Of a DNA stretch of 64,000 nt, positions 32,872 to 41,751 are shown piece by piece. The position numbers were made by a program, and so were the translations under genes. A model generated the notes under the pieces. That model worked only from the letters and a program-made list of their open reading frames with translations, was not told the origin of the DNA and did no database searches. Each line of letters begins with the position of its first letter. The first letter of the stretch is position 1. The stretch comes from Chondromyces crocatus (GTDB lineage Bacteria; Myxococcota_A; Polyangia; Polyangiales; Polyangiaceae): positions 6,092,525 to 6,156,524 of the forward strand of contig NZ_CP012159.1 of the NCBI RefSeq assembly GCF_001189295.1. The letters run 5' to 3'.

Positions 32872-33888
32872 ATGTCACTGAAGCGCTGCCGTACCTGTGG
32901 TGTCCTGACCCTCGCGCTGTCCTTCGGTCTGCTCGTGAGCCCACCAGCGCGCGCGCAAACCGTGGATGCGCAGACCGTGGCGAGCGCGCAGTCGCTCTAC
33001 GATCAAGCGGTGTCCGAGATGGACGCGGGGCAGTTCGCGCCGGCGTGCCCGAAGCTGGAAGAGGTGACGCGCCTGATCCCCGAGGGGCTGGGGGCGAAGC
33101 TGACGCTCGCGGAGTGCTACGAGAAGACAGGGCGGCTTGCGAGCGCGTGGGCCCAGTACAGCCTGGTGGAGACGCTGGCGGGGCGTACGGGGCAAGCGGA
33201 GCGGTTGCGGGAGGCGGTGGCGGCGGCGGCGGTGTTGAAGCCGCGTCTGGCGATGCTGACGGTCGCGGTGCCGGCAGAGGTGCGGGCAATCGCGGGGCTG
33301 GTGATCGCGTGGGACGGGGTGACGCTTGGAGAGGAGCAGTGGGAGTCAGCGTTGCCAGTGGATGCCGGAGCGCATCGGCTGGTGGCCACGGCGCCCGGTC
33401 GGCGAGCGTGGGAAGAGGCGGTGGAGGTGCGCGGGGAGGGGGCGCCGGTGATTGTGGAGGTGAAGCCGCTCGTGGTGGAGACGGTGGCGCCGGCTGCGGT
33501 CGAGGGGCGACGAGGGCCGGAGGAGGCGCCTTCGGAGAGGGCCTGGCAGCGGCCTGCGGCGCTGGTGGCGCTGGGGGTGGGGGTGATCGGTGTGGGGGTG
33601 GGGGCGACGCTCGGGGGGCTGGCGATTGCGCGCAACGGGCAGAGCAATGAGGGGCATTGCAATGCGGAGAATCTATGCAATCAGGAGGGCTTCGCGCTGC
33701 GGGAGCAGGCGCTGGCGCTGGGGAACGGGTCGACGGTCGCGATGATCGCGGGAGGCGCACTGCTGGCCGGCGGGGCGGTGCTGTGGTTCACGGCGCCAGC
33801 GAGGGGGAAGGACAAGGGGGCCGGGGAGCTGGGGCGCGCGCGGGTGGCGGTGGTGCCGGGAGGGGTGCTGCTGCAGGGGAGGTGGTGA
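32872..33888 (+). CDS. Secreted TPR/PEGA-like protein with C-terminal membrane helices
   Basis: A 338-residue protein starting at the ATG at 32872; frames open further upstream are kinase shadows. The signal peptide is LTLALSFGLLVSPPARAQT. About residues 30-95 have a TPR-like pattern (ASAQSLYDQAVSEMDAGQFA, LGAKLTLAECYEKTGRLASA). About 115-205 is a beta-rich PEGA-like region, and two hydrophobic segments near the C-terminus follow (VALGVGVIGVGVGATLGGLA and VAMIAGGALLAGGAVLWFT). The combination downstream of a Ser/Thr kinase is common in myxobacteria. Function unknown. Confidence 0.75.
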   Translation: MSLKRCRTCGVLTLALSFGLLVSPPARAQTVDAQTVASAQSLYDQAVSEMDAGQFAPACPKLEEVTRLIPEGLGAKLTLAECYEKTGRLASAWAQYSLVETLAGRTGQAERLREAVAAAAVLKPRLAMLTVAVPAEVRAIAGLVIAWDGVTLGEEQWESALPVDAGAHRLVATAPGRRAWEEAVEVRGEGAPVIVEVKPLVVETVAPAAVEGRRGPEEAPSERAWQRPAALVALGVGVIGVGVGATLGGLAIARNGQSNEGHCNAENLCNQEGFALREQALALGNGSTVAMIAGGALLAGGAVLWFTAPARGKDKGAGELGRARVAVVPGGVLLQGRW

Positions 33889-34146
33889 TGCAAGCGTTCT
33901 GCTCGGGCGGTGGGCCGTGCACTGGGTGTCCATATGGCGGTATCGGCCATGGATCCTGGGCGAATCATCGCTTCTGGGAAGCAGGCGTAGCCTCCGGTCG
34001 TAGGTCCTACGGGTTGGAAGCGTCCTCTGCGGTGCGTGCTGGAACGTGCGTCGTGTCGAACGTTGCGAGGGACATGGGCCGCGAGCGTCCTGCGACTCCG
34101 GAGCCGCGCCGTGTTGTATTCGCCGTGGTGCAAGGGAGATGGTGAA

Positions 34147-34766
34147 ATGCATTCTCGCTCGAGCTTGTGTGTTGCTGGAATCGCCGGGATGATTGCCACT
34201 TTGGAAGGTTGCAATCTGCTCGCGGGCATCGAGGAGGGATTGCTGGATGAAGAGCAGTACGCCTTGTATTGTGAGGGAGCCCCTGCGGGGACGCCCCTGC
34301 CATGGCAGATCGAGGGTGATTGCGCCAAGCTGGTCTGTGACGGTGCTGGACACACCAAGACCATTCCGCAGACCGGCGACGTGCCAGACGATGGCAACCC
34401 CTGCCCGCTGGAGCGCTAGCTTTCGCTTGGTTACGAGCATGCGTGCTGCTGCACGATGGCCGGGTGAAATGCTGGGGTTACAATGACTATGGCCAGCTAG
34501 GGCTTGGCGACATGGAGTGGCGCGGGGATAGGCCAGGAGAGATGGGCGATAGCTTGCCTGCGGTGAATCTTGGAACAGGCAAGACCGCCGTGGCGCTCAT
34601 GGCCGGTGGTTCACACACCTGCGCGTCGCTGAACGACGGGACGGTCAAGTGCTGGGGCTCCAACGACCATGACCAGCTGGGGCTTGGCGACACCGACGCT
34701 CGCGGCACATCCGCTAGCCACATGGGCGACAACCTCCCTACCGTGAAGCTCTACTCCGACCTCTGA
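34147..34766 (+). pseudogene. Frameshifted, shortened paralogue of the RCC1 lipoprotein
   Basis: From the ATG at 34147 the sequence encodes a lipoprotein start (GMIATLEGC) and a Cys-containing segment ending VPDDGNPCPLER, stop, where the full-length paralogue has APDDGNPCTLDSC. Homology resumes in the RCC1 region at GYEHAC, with a 4-base loss (GCGTGCTGCTGCAC against GCGTGCGCGCTCCTGCAC) that shifts frame. Two RCC1 units (DGRVKCWGYNDYGQLGLGD and NDGTVKCWGSNDHDQLGLGD) then run to 34766. The DUF4215 repeat and about five RCC1 units are missing. Clearly broken. Confidence 0.8.
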
Positions 34767-34819
34767 TAGGCCCCACCCCGCCTCATCCCCTTATATTTCT
34801 CTGCCCTTTCCTCCCACCT

Positions 34820-36517
34820 TCAAGCTCTTATCAGCGTGATCCTCCGCCCCCCCGGGCTCGTTATCGGCGCCGCCCCCAGCCGCTCTGCCAGCGGTGGCGC
34901 TGACGGCCTCCGGTCGAACAGCACCAGCCACCCCGTATCCAGCCCCAGCCCCGCCAGGTACGCATCGAGCTGGTGCAGCCCCTCCGGCAGCGGATCCGCC
35001 TTCTGCTCCGGCCGCCACACCTTGATGGTGATCGCCACCGTCTCTCCCCCATCCCGCACGCACAGGTCCATCCGCCCGCGACCCAGCGCGTACTCACGCT
35101 CGATCGACCTTCCCTCGACCACCCGGTGCAGGAACGCCATCAGCACCAGGTGCGGCGCGACCTCCGGGTAGGGCGCCGCCGCGCGCAGCGGCTCCCCGTG
35201 GTGCCGCCAGAAGTCCAGCAGCGCCCGGAGCAGCGCCTCCTTGTCCAGCCGCCCCTCCGCCGTGCGCCACGTGGCCGGCAAGTGCGGCAGCGACGCCCGC
35301 CGCGTGTACGTCAGCGCCCGGACCAGGGCCTCGCGGTCGATGGGGCTGGTCACCTCCAGACCCCCGGCAGGGTCCATGCGCGTGAGGCCCAGATCCAGCG
35401 CGTAGCGCACGTCGTCTTCGCTCACGGTGCCGAGCATCCCGCCGGCGAGCATCGGCTCCAGGATGGCGCGCACGCGCGGCTCGTGGAGGTGCGCCATCCG
35501 GTGGTCGAGGTGCGGGTCGCGGCGGCGGAGGAGCTGCTCCTTCGCCTCGTCGACGTGGGCGGTGGTGATCGGCTCGGCGGGGTCGGGGACCAGGTCCTCG
35601 GTGATCAAGCGCGCGAGGGCGTTGACCAGCCAGGGTTGGCCCTGGGTCAGGAAGAAGGCGCGGTCGGTCGCGTCGGGCAGGAAGACCTGGCCGGTCTCGG
35701 CGGTGTGCTGACCGAACAGCTCGGCGACCTCGGCGCGGGTGAAGTTGCGCAGGGAGATGGACTCGGTCTCGAGGTGGAGGGGGCTGCCGAGGGCGTGGCC
35801 GTTCGTGGCACCCGGCGACGGCGCGACCGCGCTGGTCGACGGATGGAAGGCCGCACTGGCTGCGGGGTAGTACCCGGCGTTGCCGGGCTGGAGGAGGCCT
35901 GCGCTGCCATGCGCTTGCGGGGTGCGCGTGCTCGCGGGGGCTTCGCTCGGGGCGGGGAGCTGCGGTGCGCCGACCTCGCGGACGTCCCGCAGGCCGACGA
36001 GGACGAGGGCGTGCGGGAAGTGGGCGGGGCGCGTGGGGTAGCCGGCGCGGATCTGGCGCAGGATGGACAGGCGGGTGCTGTCGTGGAGGGCGTCGAGCTC
36101 GTCGAGGAACAGGACGAGGGGGCGTGACGAGGCTTCGGCCCAGGCGCTCAGGGCGGCTGCGAGGCGCTCGCCAGGGGGGGCGTCGGGCCAGGGGGGCGGC
36201 TGGAGGTCGGGCGGGAGCCAGGCGGCGGCGGTGCGGCGCCAGGAGGCGAGGATGGCCAGCTCGGCGGTGCCGGGGTCGTGCGGGAAGGGGTGGCCTTGTT
36301 CGAGGGGGAGGAGGAGGGCGAGGTGGTGGCCTTCGGCGGTGAGCTCGCGGGCGAGGGCGAGGAGGGCGGTGGTCTTGCCGGCCTCGCGCGGGGCACGGAA
36401 GACGATGTAGCGCTTCTGGTCGATGAGCCGCCGGAGGGTGGGCAGGCGCGTGCGCGCCGGCAGGGTGAAGTGGTCGGCGGGATCGTTGGGGCCGGCGGTG
36501 TTGAAGAAGCGGGGCAC
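34820..36517 (-). CDS. AAA-type ATPase with C-terminal degenerate PD-(D/E)XK domain
   Basis: The GTG at 36517 gives a start at (M)PRFFNTAGPNDPADHF, the usual beginning of this family; the frame is open to 36781 but that part overlaps the upstream gene and is Pro/Ala low complexity. Walker A: RAPREAGKTTAL. Walker B: PLVLFLDELDAL. A Pro/Ala/Gly-rich insert lies between ATPase and lid. The C-terminus has the restriction-fold block YALGRGRMDLCVR followed by VAITIKVWR. Relatives have EIKVW here, so the catalytic Glu is replaced by Thr and nuclease activity is doubtful. Such proteins are widespread, often linked to defence or mobile DNA; role unknown. Confidence 0.75.
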   Translation of the reverse strand: MPRFFNTAGPNDPADHFTLPARTRLPTLRRLIDQKRYIVFRAPREAGKTTALLALARELTAEGHHLALLLPLEQGHPFPHDPGTAELAILASWRRTAAAWLPPDLQPPPWPDAPPGERLAAALSAWAEASSRPLVLFLDELDALHDSTRLSILRQIRAGYPTRPAHFPHALVLVGLRDVREVGAPQLPAPSEAPASTRTPQAHGSAGLLQPGNAGYYPAASAAFHPSTSAVAPSPGATNGHALGSPLHLETESISLRNFTRAEVAELFGQHTAETGQVFLPDATDRAFFLTQGQPWLVNALARLITEDLVPDPAEPITTAHVDEAKEQLLRRRDPHLDHRMAHLHEPRVRAILEPMLAGGMLGTVSEDDVRYALDLGLTRMDPAGGLEVTSPIDREALVRALTYTRRASLPHLPATWRTAEGRLDKEALLRALLDFWRHHGEPLRAAAPYPEVAPHLVLMAFLHRVVEGRSIEREYALGRGRMDLCVRDGGETVAITIKVWRPEQKADPLPEGLHQLDAYLAGLGLDTGWLVLFDRRPSAPPLAERLGAAPITSPGGRRITLIRA

Positions 36518-36593
36518 GGGCAGAGCTTCGAGCGCGCGCCGGGGAAGCGTCAAGCGGCGTCGGTCGAGGCGCGATGTCGGTGGTGGCGTGCCG

Positions 36594-37499
36594 TCAGGTG
36601 TCGATGCCCCAGGTGACCGCTGCGGCGCGCTGGCGGAGGCCGTAGGCGCCCCGGGGGGCCTGGGTGTCGGCGTCGAGGGGGCCGTCCCCTTCGGCGGGGC
36701 TGTCATCCGCCGGGGCGCTGTCTGCGAGGCTGCCGTTCGCGGGGGGGCCGTCGCCCGCGAGGGGGGCGGGATCGTCGGCACCGAGGTCGCCTTCGAGGGC
36801 GTCGCCTCCGTGGGCGTCCATGTCGTCGCCGAGGGGGAGGTGTGCGGCGTAGAACGGGTGCCACCACCGGGCGGATTGCCAGATGGCTTCGGGGCAGTTC
36901 GCGGTGGAGGCGAGGCCCGGGGTCAGGTCGAGGCCGGCGATGCCGTACGCGGCGGTGACGAAGGCGGCGCACGGGATGCCGTGCTGATCGAGCAAGGGGT
37001 TCGGTGTGCGGCCCGCGCCCCAGACGAAGGCGAGCCACTGGACGATGAGGTCGGGCAGGTCGGTGGCGCTGCGCTGGCCGCGGACGCGCTCGATGCCGCG
37101 GCGGATCTCGCTGCTCCGGACGGGGAAGGTGAAGGCGGCGATGTTGGGGTAGCGCTCTGGGTTGGCGTAGCGGGCGAGGGGCTCTTCCAGGACGCCGTTG
37201 TTGCGGGGGACGAGCGAGGCGTCGGGGTGATCGAGCGGTGCGGACAGGATGCTGAAGTCGTCTCCCTTTCGGCGGAGGATGCCGACGAGGGACCAGTAGC
37301 TGGGGACGAGGTCCTGGCGGGCGTGCGACTGGGCCACGCGGAGGCGGAAGTGGACGAGGTCGCAGCCGCCGAGGAGGACGATGCCGGAGGTGAAGCCCGA
37401 GCGGCGCAGCCAGGCGATGTTGTCCTCGCCAGGCGCCGGAGGGAGCTCGCGGACGCGCCGGTTGACGCGGGTCTCGGGGGAGTTGCGGACGGGGATCAT
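36594..37499 (-). CDS. Unknown protein with Cys/His candidate active site
   Basis: A 301-residue protein with a strong GAGGAG site 6 bases before its ATG. Residues 1-215 are globular with notable segments GIVLLGGCDLVHFRLRVAQS, SYWSLVGILRRKGD and a late GIPCAAFVTAAYGIAGLDL. His-first, Cys-late ordering recalls permuted papain/NlpC folds, but this is only a suggestion. The last ~80 residues are acidic and Ala/Pro/Asp/Gly-rich. It is followed on the same strand by the AAA ATPase. Confidence 0.55.
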   Translation of the reverse strand: MIPVRNSPETRVNRRVRELPPAPGEDNIAWLRRSGFTSGIVLLGGCDLVHFRLRVAQSHARQDLVPSYWSLVGILRRKGDDFSILSAPLDHPDASLVPRNNGVLEEPLARYANPERYPNIAAFTFPVRSSEIRRGIERVRGQRSATDLPDLIVQWLAFVWGAGRTPNPLLDQHGIPCAAFVTAAYGIAGLDLTPGLASTANCPEAIWQSARWWHPFYAAHLPLGDDMDAHGGDALEGDLGADDPAPLAGDGPPANGSLADSAPADDSPAEGDGPLDADTQAPRGAYGLRQRAAAVTWGIDT

Positions 37500-37594
37500 G
37501 CGGTCTCCTCAGGGACGTGGACGGGCGGCGTCGAGGTCGGTTGCGACGGCGTGAGCGTGGGCGGAGGGGGAGAGGGAGGCATTCGAGCGCGCTT

Positions 37595-39382
37595 TCACCG
37601 GAGCGGTCGAGGGCGGAGGGCGCGAGGTTGGCTGCGGTCGGGGTGATCGACGGGCCAGTAGCGCACGGTCATCTCGACGGAGTCGCCGGTGGCGATGAAG
37701 TCGAGCGTCTTGAAGTGATCGCCCGGGGGGCCGAAGCTCGGGCTGACGCTGACGGAGCCTTTGGGGACGCCAGGGACGCGGTGGACGGGGAAGTGCTTCG
37801 GGGGGCGCGCGGTCTCGGGGCGCAGGAAGCTGGAGGCGCCCTGGGAGGTGGCGGCGACGAGGGACATGGGGGAGGCGATGACCTCGATGAGTTCGTGGCC
37901 GCTGGCGAGGTGGACGGTGGCGACGCGCGAGAAATGTACGTCGCCGGTGAGGAGGACGATGCTGTGGCGCGTGCCGGAGAGGGCGCGCACGAGGTCCTGC
38001 ATCTGGGCGTAGTCGGTGAGGTTCCAGTCGATGAGGTGGCCCTTGATGCCAGCGCGCTGGGCGAGGATGGGCTGTCCGAGGACGAGGACGCCAGGGCCGT
38101 CGAGGCCGCGCACCCAGTCCCGCAAGGCATCCATGACCTCGGCATGGACGAAGCGGCTCCGGTCCGGGGCGCGGTACATGCGGGTGTCGACGATGGCGAA
38201 AGAGAGGGGGTCGACGTGGAAGATCTGGAGCGGGAGGGGATGCCCGTCGGTGTTCGGGTCGCTGTCGGCGGTCGAGGCTCTCGCGCCTGGGACGCGAAGG
38301 CTCGGCAGGCCGGAAGTGGCATCGAGGCCGGAAGCGGCATCGAGGCCGGAAGCGGCATCGAGGGAGAAGAGGGGATGGGCCGCGGGGGTCGGTGATGCCT
38401 GGAAGGCCGCGATGGCATCCGTGTGCGCTGTGAAGGGAGAGAGCGGGTCGAGGGAGGGCGCGGAGGAGGAGGCGTCGTGCGGTGATGGAGCGCGCGCCGC
38501 TTCGTGGGCCGATGCCGGCCCGGGGGAATACGCGGCCTGGAAGGCGCGGAACAGCTCGCGGGCTCTGCGATCCCAGCCGTCACGGCCGGTCTGGGTCCAG
38601 GTGTTGGTGACGTAGGCCGCAGCGCTCGGGGCGTTGTTCCACAGCTCGTGGTCGTCGGGCGTGAAGTAGTTCGCGCCCATGCGGAGGAGCGCAGAGAAGC
38701 CGGGGTGGGTCCAGGTCTTGAGGTAGGCGTCGAAGAAGCTGGCGCAGAGGGCCTCGTCGGAGAAGGGGGTGGCGCGCAGGAAGCGGGACGCGGGGGCGTC
38801 GAGGTACACCTGGTCTCCGCAGAGGACCTTGAGATTGGGGCGGAGCGCGACGGGCATGCGCGCGACGGCAGCTTCGAGGAGGCCAGGGGCCTGGCTGTAG
38901 TGGCAGAAGCAGGAGCCGAGCAGGACGGTGAAGGGCTCCTGGTCGCGGCGTGGGAGGCGGAGCGGGAGGGTGCGGACCCGGGCGGTGGTGGTGTCGTCCG
39001 CGCTGGGGGGGGAGTCGAGCGTGCGCGCAGAGCGGGGGGCTGGCTCGCTCTGCGAGGTGGGGCCGAGGTCGAGGGCGCGGAGAGGATCCTGGTCGCGGCG
39101 GGTGCGGAGCTTCAGTCGGTAGTTTGTGTCGGGTTCGAGGCCGCGGAGGGTGATGCGCTGGTAGTGGAGGGTGGGGCCGTTCGAGGGGACGCTGAAGCTG
39201 CGCCAGGGGCCGTCGAGGGAGTGTGCACCCGCGCTGGCGCCAGCGGTGGTGAGCGAGGCCGCTCGCGAGCCGAGGGCCGCGCGGTACGTGACGTGCGTGG
39301 GGAGCACAGGCTCGTCGACGGCGCCGATCCAGAGCGTGGCGGTGTAGGGGGTGACCTGGTGCGGGACGAGCAGCAGGGTCAT
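37595..39382 (-). CDS. PhoD-like metallophosphatase
   Basis: A 595-residue protein. Metal-site motifs in order: LLGSCFCHYSQ, CGDQVYLDAP, TPDDHELWNN, VDTRMYRAPD and LLTGDVHFSRVAT, the calcineurin-like signature of PhoD-type phosphatases/phosphodiesterases. The N-terminal ~130 residues form a fibronectin-like beta domain (ITLRGLEPDTNYRLKLRTRR). There is no classical Tat signal, unlike Bacillus PhoD. A disordered Ala/Ser/Pro insert at about 290-370 includes a small (ASGLDA) repeat. Substrate unknown. Confidence 0.82.
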   Translation of the reverse strand: MTLLLVPHQVTPYTATLWIGAVDEPVLPTHVTYRAALGSRAASLTTAGASAGAHSLDGPWRSFSVPSNGPTLHYQRITLRGLEPDTNYRLKLRTRRDQDPLRALDLGPTSQSEPAPRSARTLDSPPSADDTTTARVRTLPLRLPRRDQEPFTVLLGSCFCHYSQAPGLLEAAVARMPVALRPNLKVLCGDQVYLDAPASRFLRATPFSDEALCASFFDAYLKTWTHPGFSALLRMGANYFTPDDHELWNNAPSAAAYVTNTWTQTGRDGWDRRARELFRAFQAAYSPGPASAHEAARAPSPHDASSSAPSLDPLSPFTAHTDAIAAFQASPTPAAHPLFSLDAASGLDAASGLDATSGLPSLRVPGARASTADSDPNTDGHPLPLQIFHVDPLSFAIVDTRMYRAPDRSRFVHAEVMDALRDWVRGLDGPGVLVLGQPILAQRAGIKGHLIDWNLTDYAQMQDLVRALSGTRHSIVLLTGDVHFSRVATVHLASGHELIEVIASPMSLVAATSQGASSFLRPETARPPKHFPVHRVPGVPKGSVSVSPSFGPPGDHFKTLDFIATGDSVEMTVRYWPVDHPDRSQPRALRPRPLR

Positions 39383-39565
39383 GGCGGAGCCTTCGTGGAG
39401 GTACGTGGAGAGCCGCGCGAGAGCGCAGCATAACGCGACGGTCCTGCGCGGTGTCGGCCCAACGCGCGACGAGATCGCGCAGAGCCGTCGAGCAGAGCTG
39501 TCGTCGAGCCTGCGGCGAGAGATCGGGCGGAGCCGTCGTTCCTCGGGGAGCAGGCCTTCAGGACG

Positions 39566-40531
39566 TCAGGGCGAGGAGGCTCGCGCGAGCTCGTGCGCTG
39601 GCCTCGCATCGGGGGACGTATTGCAGCCGACATGGGTGGTCTCGGTCTCGCGCAGGAGGTGCGTCACCACGAAGGCGGTGAGGGCGACGTAGAGGACGCC
39701 GAGCAGCACGTCGAGAAGCCAGTGGTGATCGAGGTAGATCGCGGCGAACGCCATGAGCGCGGCGTAGGCGATCTGGAGTGCGCGTGAGGGGAGGCTCGCG
39801 CGGTGGTAGGTCGCGAACAGGCCCATCAACGGGTAGGCGGCATGCAGGGACGGCAGGGCGCCGAAGACGGTGGCGCCGCGGCTGTAGAGGTCCCGGAAAT
39901 AGGCGACACCGAGCAAGGCGTCGACGCGGGTGAGGCCGGCGGGGCTGTTCGTGGCGGCGAGATCGGCGGCGCAGCCGTGCGCGTCGACGTACCAGGGGGG
40001 AGCCGCAGGGAGGAGGCGGTAGGTGACGAACCCGAGGAGGTGGGTGCCGAAGGCGATCCAGGCGAGCCTGCGCGCCGCGTTGCAGTCCGCGAAGTAGAGG
40101 TAGAGGAAGTGCCCGCAGAGGACGAAGAGGTAGAGGCCGTAAGGGACGGCGCAGAGGACGTCGAGCAGCGGGGTCTGGAGGCGCGCGAGGAGCTGGTTGG
40201 GGGTGAGCCGTTCGCCGTGGACGCGGACGCCGAAGAGGGTGCGCTCGAGGTCGCGCAGGGAGCAGGTGAGGATGCTGCTTCCGTCGACGCCGAGGTGGAT
40301 CCAGTAGCGCATCGAGTCGAAGACGAGCACGAGGAGCAGCAGGGGGAGCGCGTGCAGGAAGAAGCGGCGCGTGCTGTGGCTGGCGTACGCGGCAGCGACG
40401 ACGAGCGCGGTGATGACGAGGTGGTCCCAGCGGACGAGGCCTGCTGCGGTGAGGGCGAGGGTGTACCCGAGCCACGGGAGCGGGGGCAGCCACCAGAGGG
40501 CACCCCAGAGGCTGCGGGCATGCTGGATCAT
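39566..40531 (-). CDS. PAP2-superfamily inositolphosphotransferase-like membrane protein
   Basis: A 321-residue polytopic membrane protein; the ATG at 40531 is chosen because the longer frame is Pro/Arg low complexity. Active-site motifs: GALPSLHAAYPLMG (Ser-x-His) and IYLDHHWLLDVLLG (His-x3-Asp), with RLLPAAPPWYVD before them. This arrangement is that of the PAP2_3/Aur1-like family, which includes inositol phosphorylceramide synthases. The next upstream gene, a CDP-alcohol phosphatidyltransferase, ends 13 bp away, suggesting a head-group pathway. Confidence 0.8.
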   Translation of the reverse strand: MIQHARSLWGALWWLPPLPWLGYTLALTAAGLVRWDHLVITALVVAAAYASHSTRRFFLHALPLLLLVLVFDSMRYWIHLGVDGSSILTCSLRDLERTLFGVRVHGERLTPNQLLARLQTPLLDVLCAVPYGLYLFVLCGHFLYLYFADCNAARRLAWIAFGTHLLGFVTYRLLPAAPPWYVDAHGCAADLAATNSPAGLTRVDALLGVAYFRDLYSRGATVFGALPSLHAAYPLMGLFATYHRASLPSRALQIAYAALMAFAAIYLDHHWLLDVLLGVLYVALTAFVVTHLLRETETTHVGCNTSPDARPAHELARASSP

Positions 40532-40544
40532 GCCCGGAGAGCGT

Positions 40545-41702
40545 TCAGGTGGTGGTCTGGATGCGGCCGCGCACGCGGTTCGCGTTGAGGTGCGTGGTGG
40601 TGGCGCAAGGCTGAGGGGAGAGGGGGAGCCGCCGGGTGGCGAGGCGCGTGGCGCGCGCGGACCGCGACGAGGGTGGTGGTACGAGGCGGGGCGCCGTCTT
40701 CGAGGAGGGAGGCGCGACGTCGAGGCGGAGTGCGTTCGGAAGGCGCGCACTGAGCGACGGGAGACCCGGGACCGGGGGGCTCGGGAGGAGCGTCGCGGTG
40801 TGCGTGGGGATCGAGCTGGGGATCGGCGCGGGATCGGGCTCGGGGGCGGGGTTGGGGATCGGGCTGGGATCGGGGACGGGGACGGGATCCGGGCCGGGTA
40901 GGGGCTGCGGGTCGGGGCTCGGGCCAGGGATGCCGGGCGTCACGGCGGCCCCGCGAGCGAGGGGCGCGAGGGCCACGCGGGTGCGGTGGACGAGGGTGGA
41001 GCCGGCGATGAGGCTGACGCCGCCGATGAGCGCCACGACGCCGAGGATGACGGGGTACGGAAGTGGGCCGGTGATGGCGAGGGTGGGCCAGAGGGGGCCG
41101 ACGATGAGCGCGGCGATGAGGTAGACGAGGCGCTCGTGGCGGCGCATCAGGCCGTTGGGGAGCGTGAGGCGGTAGATGTCGGCCTTGGCGCGGGCGTAAC
41201 TGACGAGCGACGAGGCGACGATGGCGATGAGGGTGATGGTGAGCGCCGGGAGGGTTTCCCGGTAGTAGAGCGCGAGGCCCGCGAGGGGCGCCGCGTCGGA
41301 GACGCGATCGACGCACGAGTCCAGGACGGCGCCTGCTGGAGACGCGCAGGCTCGGGCGCGCGCGACCATCCCGTCGAGCGCGTCGAGCACGGCGCCAGCG
41401 ATGAGGATGGCAGCCGCGAGCTCGAAGTGGCCCAGCGCGAGGAGGGGCGCGCTGGCGATCGAGAAGACGAGCGAGAGGTAGGTGAGGGCGTCTGGGTCGA
41501 CGCGGAGCCGGACGAGCGCGCGGGCCGGGGCGTGAAAGGACCAGTAGAAGGCCTCGACGATCCAGCCTGGAAGGAGGGCGCTGCCCGGGGAGGCCCCCAG
41601 GCGCGGCATGTCGGGACGGCCGGCGAGAGCCAGTCGAATCCGGTAGCTGCACAGGATCGCTGTGCAGAAGAGGAACGCCAGTGCGCAGGAGAAGAGGACC
41701 AC
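40545..41702 (-). CDS. CDP-alcohol phosphatidyltransferase family protein
   Basis: A polytopic membrane protein of about 385 residues. The complete family signature is present: DALDGMVARARACASPAG then AVLDSCVD, fitting D-x2-DG-x2-AR-x8-G-x3-D-x3-D. It transfers a phospho-alcohol head group using a CDP-diacylglycerol or CDP-alcohol substrate; which one is unknown. The C-terminal ~130 residues are a Pro-rich tail with a (PDP)-type repeat. A GTG at 41702 is chosen because upstream codons overlap the previous gene's C-terminus; the start is uncertain (open to 41840). Confidence 0.82.
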   Translation of the reverse strand: MVLFSCALAFLFCTAILCSYRIRLALAGRPDMPRLGASPGSALLPGWIVEAFYWSFHAPARALVRLRVDPDALTYLSLVFSIASAPLLALGHFELAAAILIAGAVLDALDGMVARARACASPAGAVLDSCVDRVSDAAPLAGLALYYRETLPALTITLIAIVASSLVSYARAKADIYRLTLPNGLMRRHERLVYLIAALIVGPLWPTLAITGPLPYPVILGVVALIGGVSLIAGSTLVHRTRVALAPLARGAAVTPGIPGPSPDPQPLPGPDPVPVPDPSPIPNPAPEPDPAPIPSSIPTHTATLLPSPPVPGLPSLSARLPNALRLDVAPPSSKTAPRLVPPPSSRSARATRLATRRLPLSPQPCATTTHLNANRVRGRIQTTT

Positions 41703-41751
41703 GCCGGCCAGACTGCATGCGCCGGGCCGGGCCGCCTCTGCTGGCGTGCGC

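Noticed and set aside
36518-36781. Upstream extension of the AAA ATPase frame
   Set aside because: It overlaps the 3' end of the preceding same-strand gene by about 190 bp and is Pro/Ala/Thr low complexity; the family normally begins at the FFNTAGP block.
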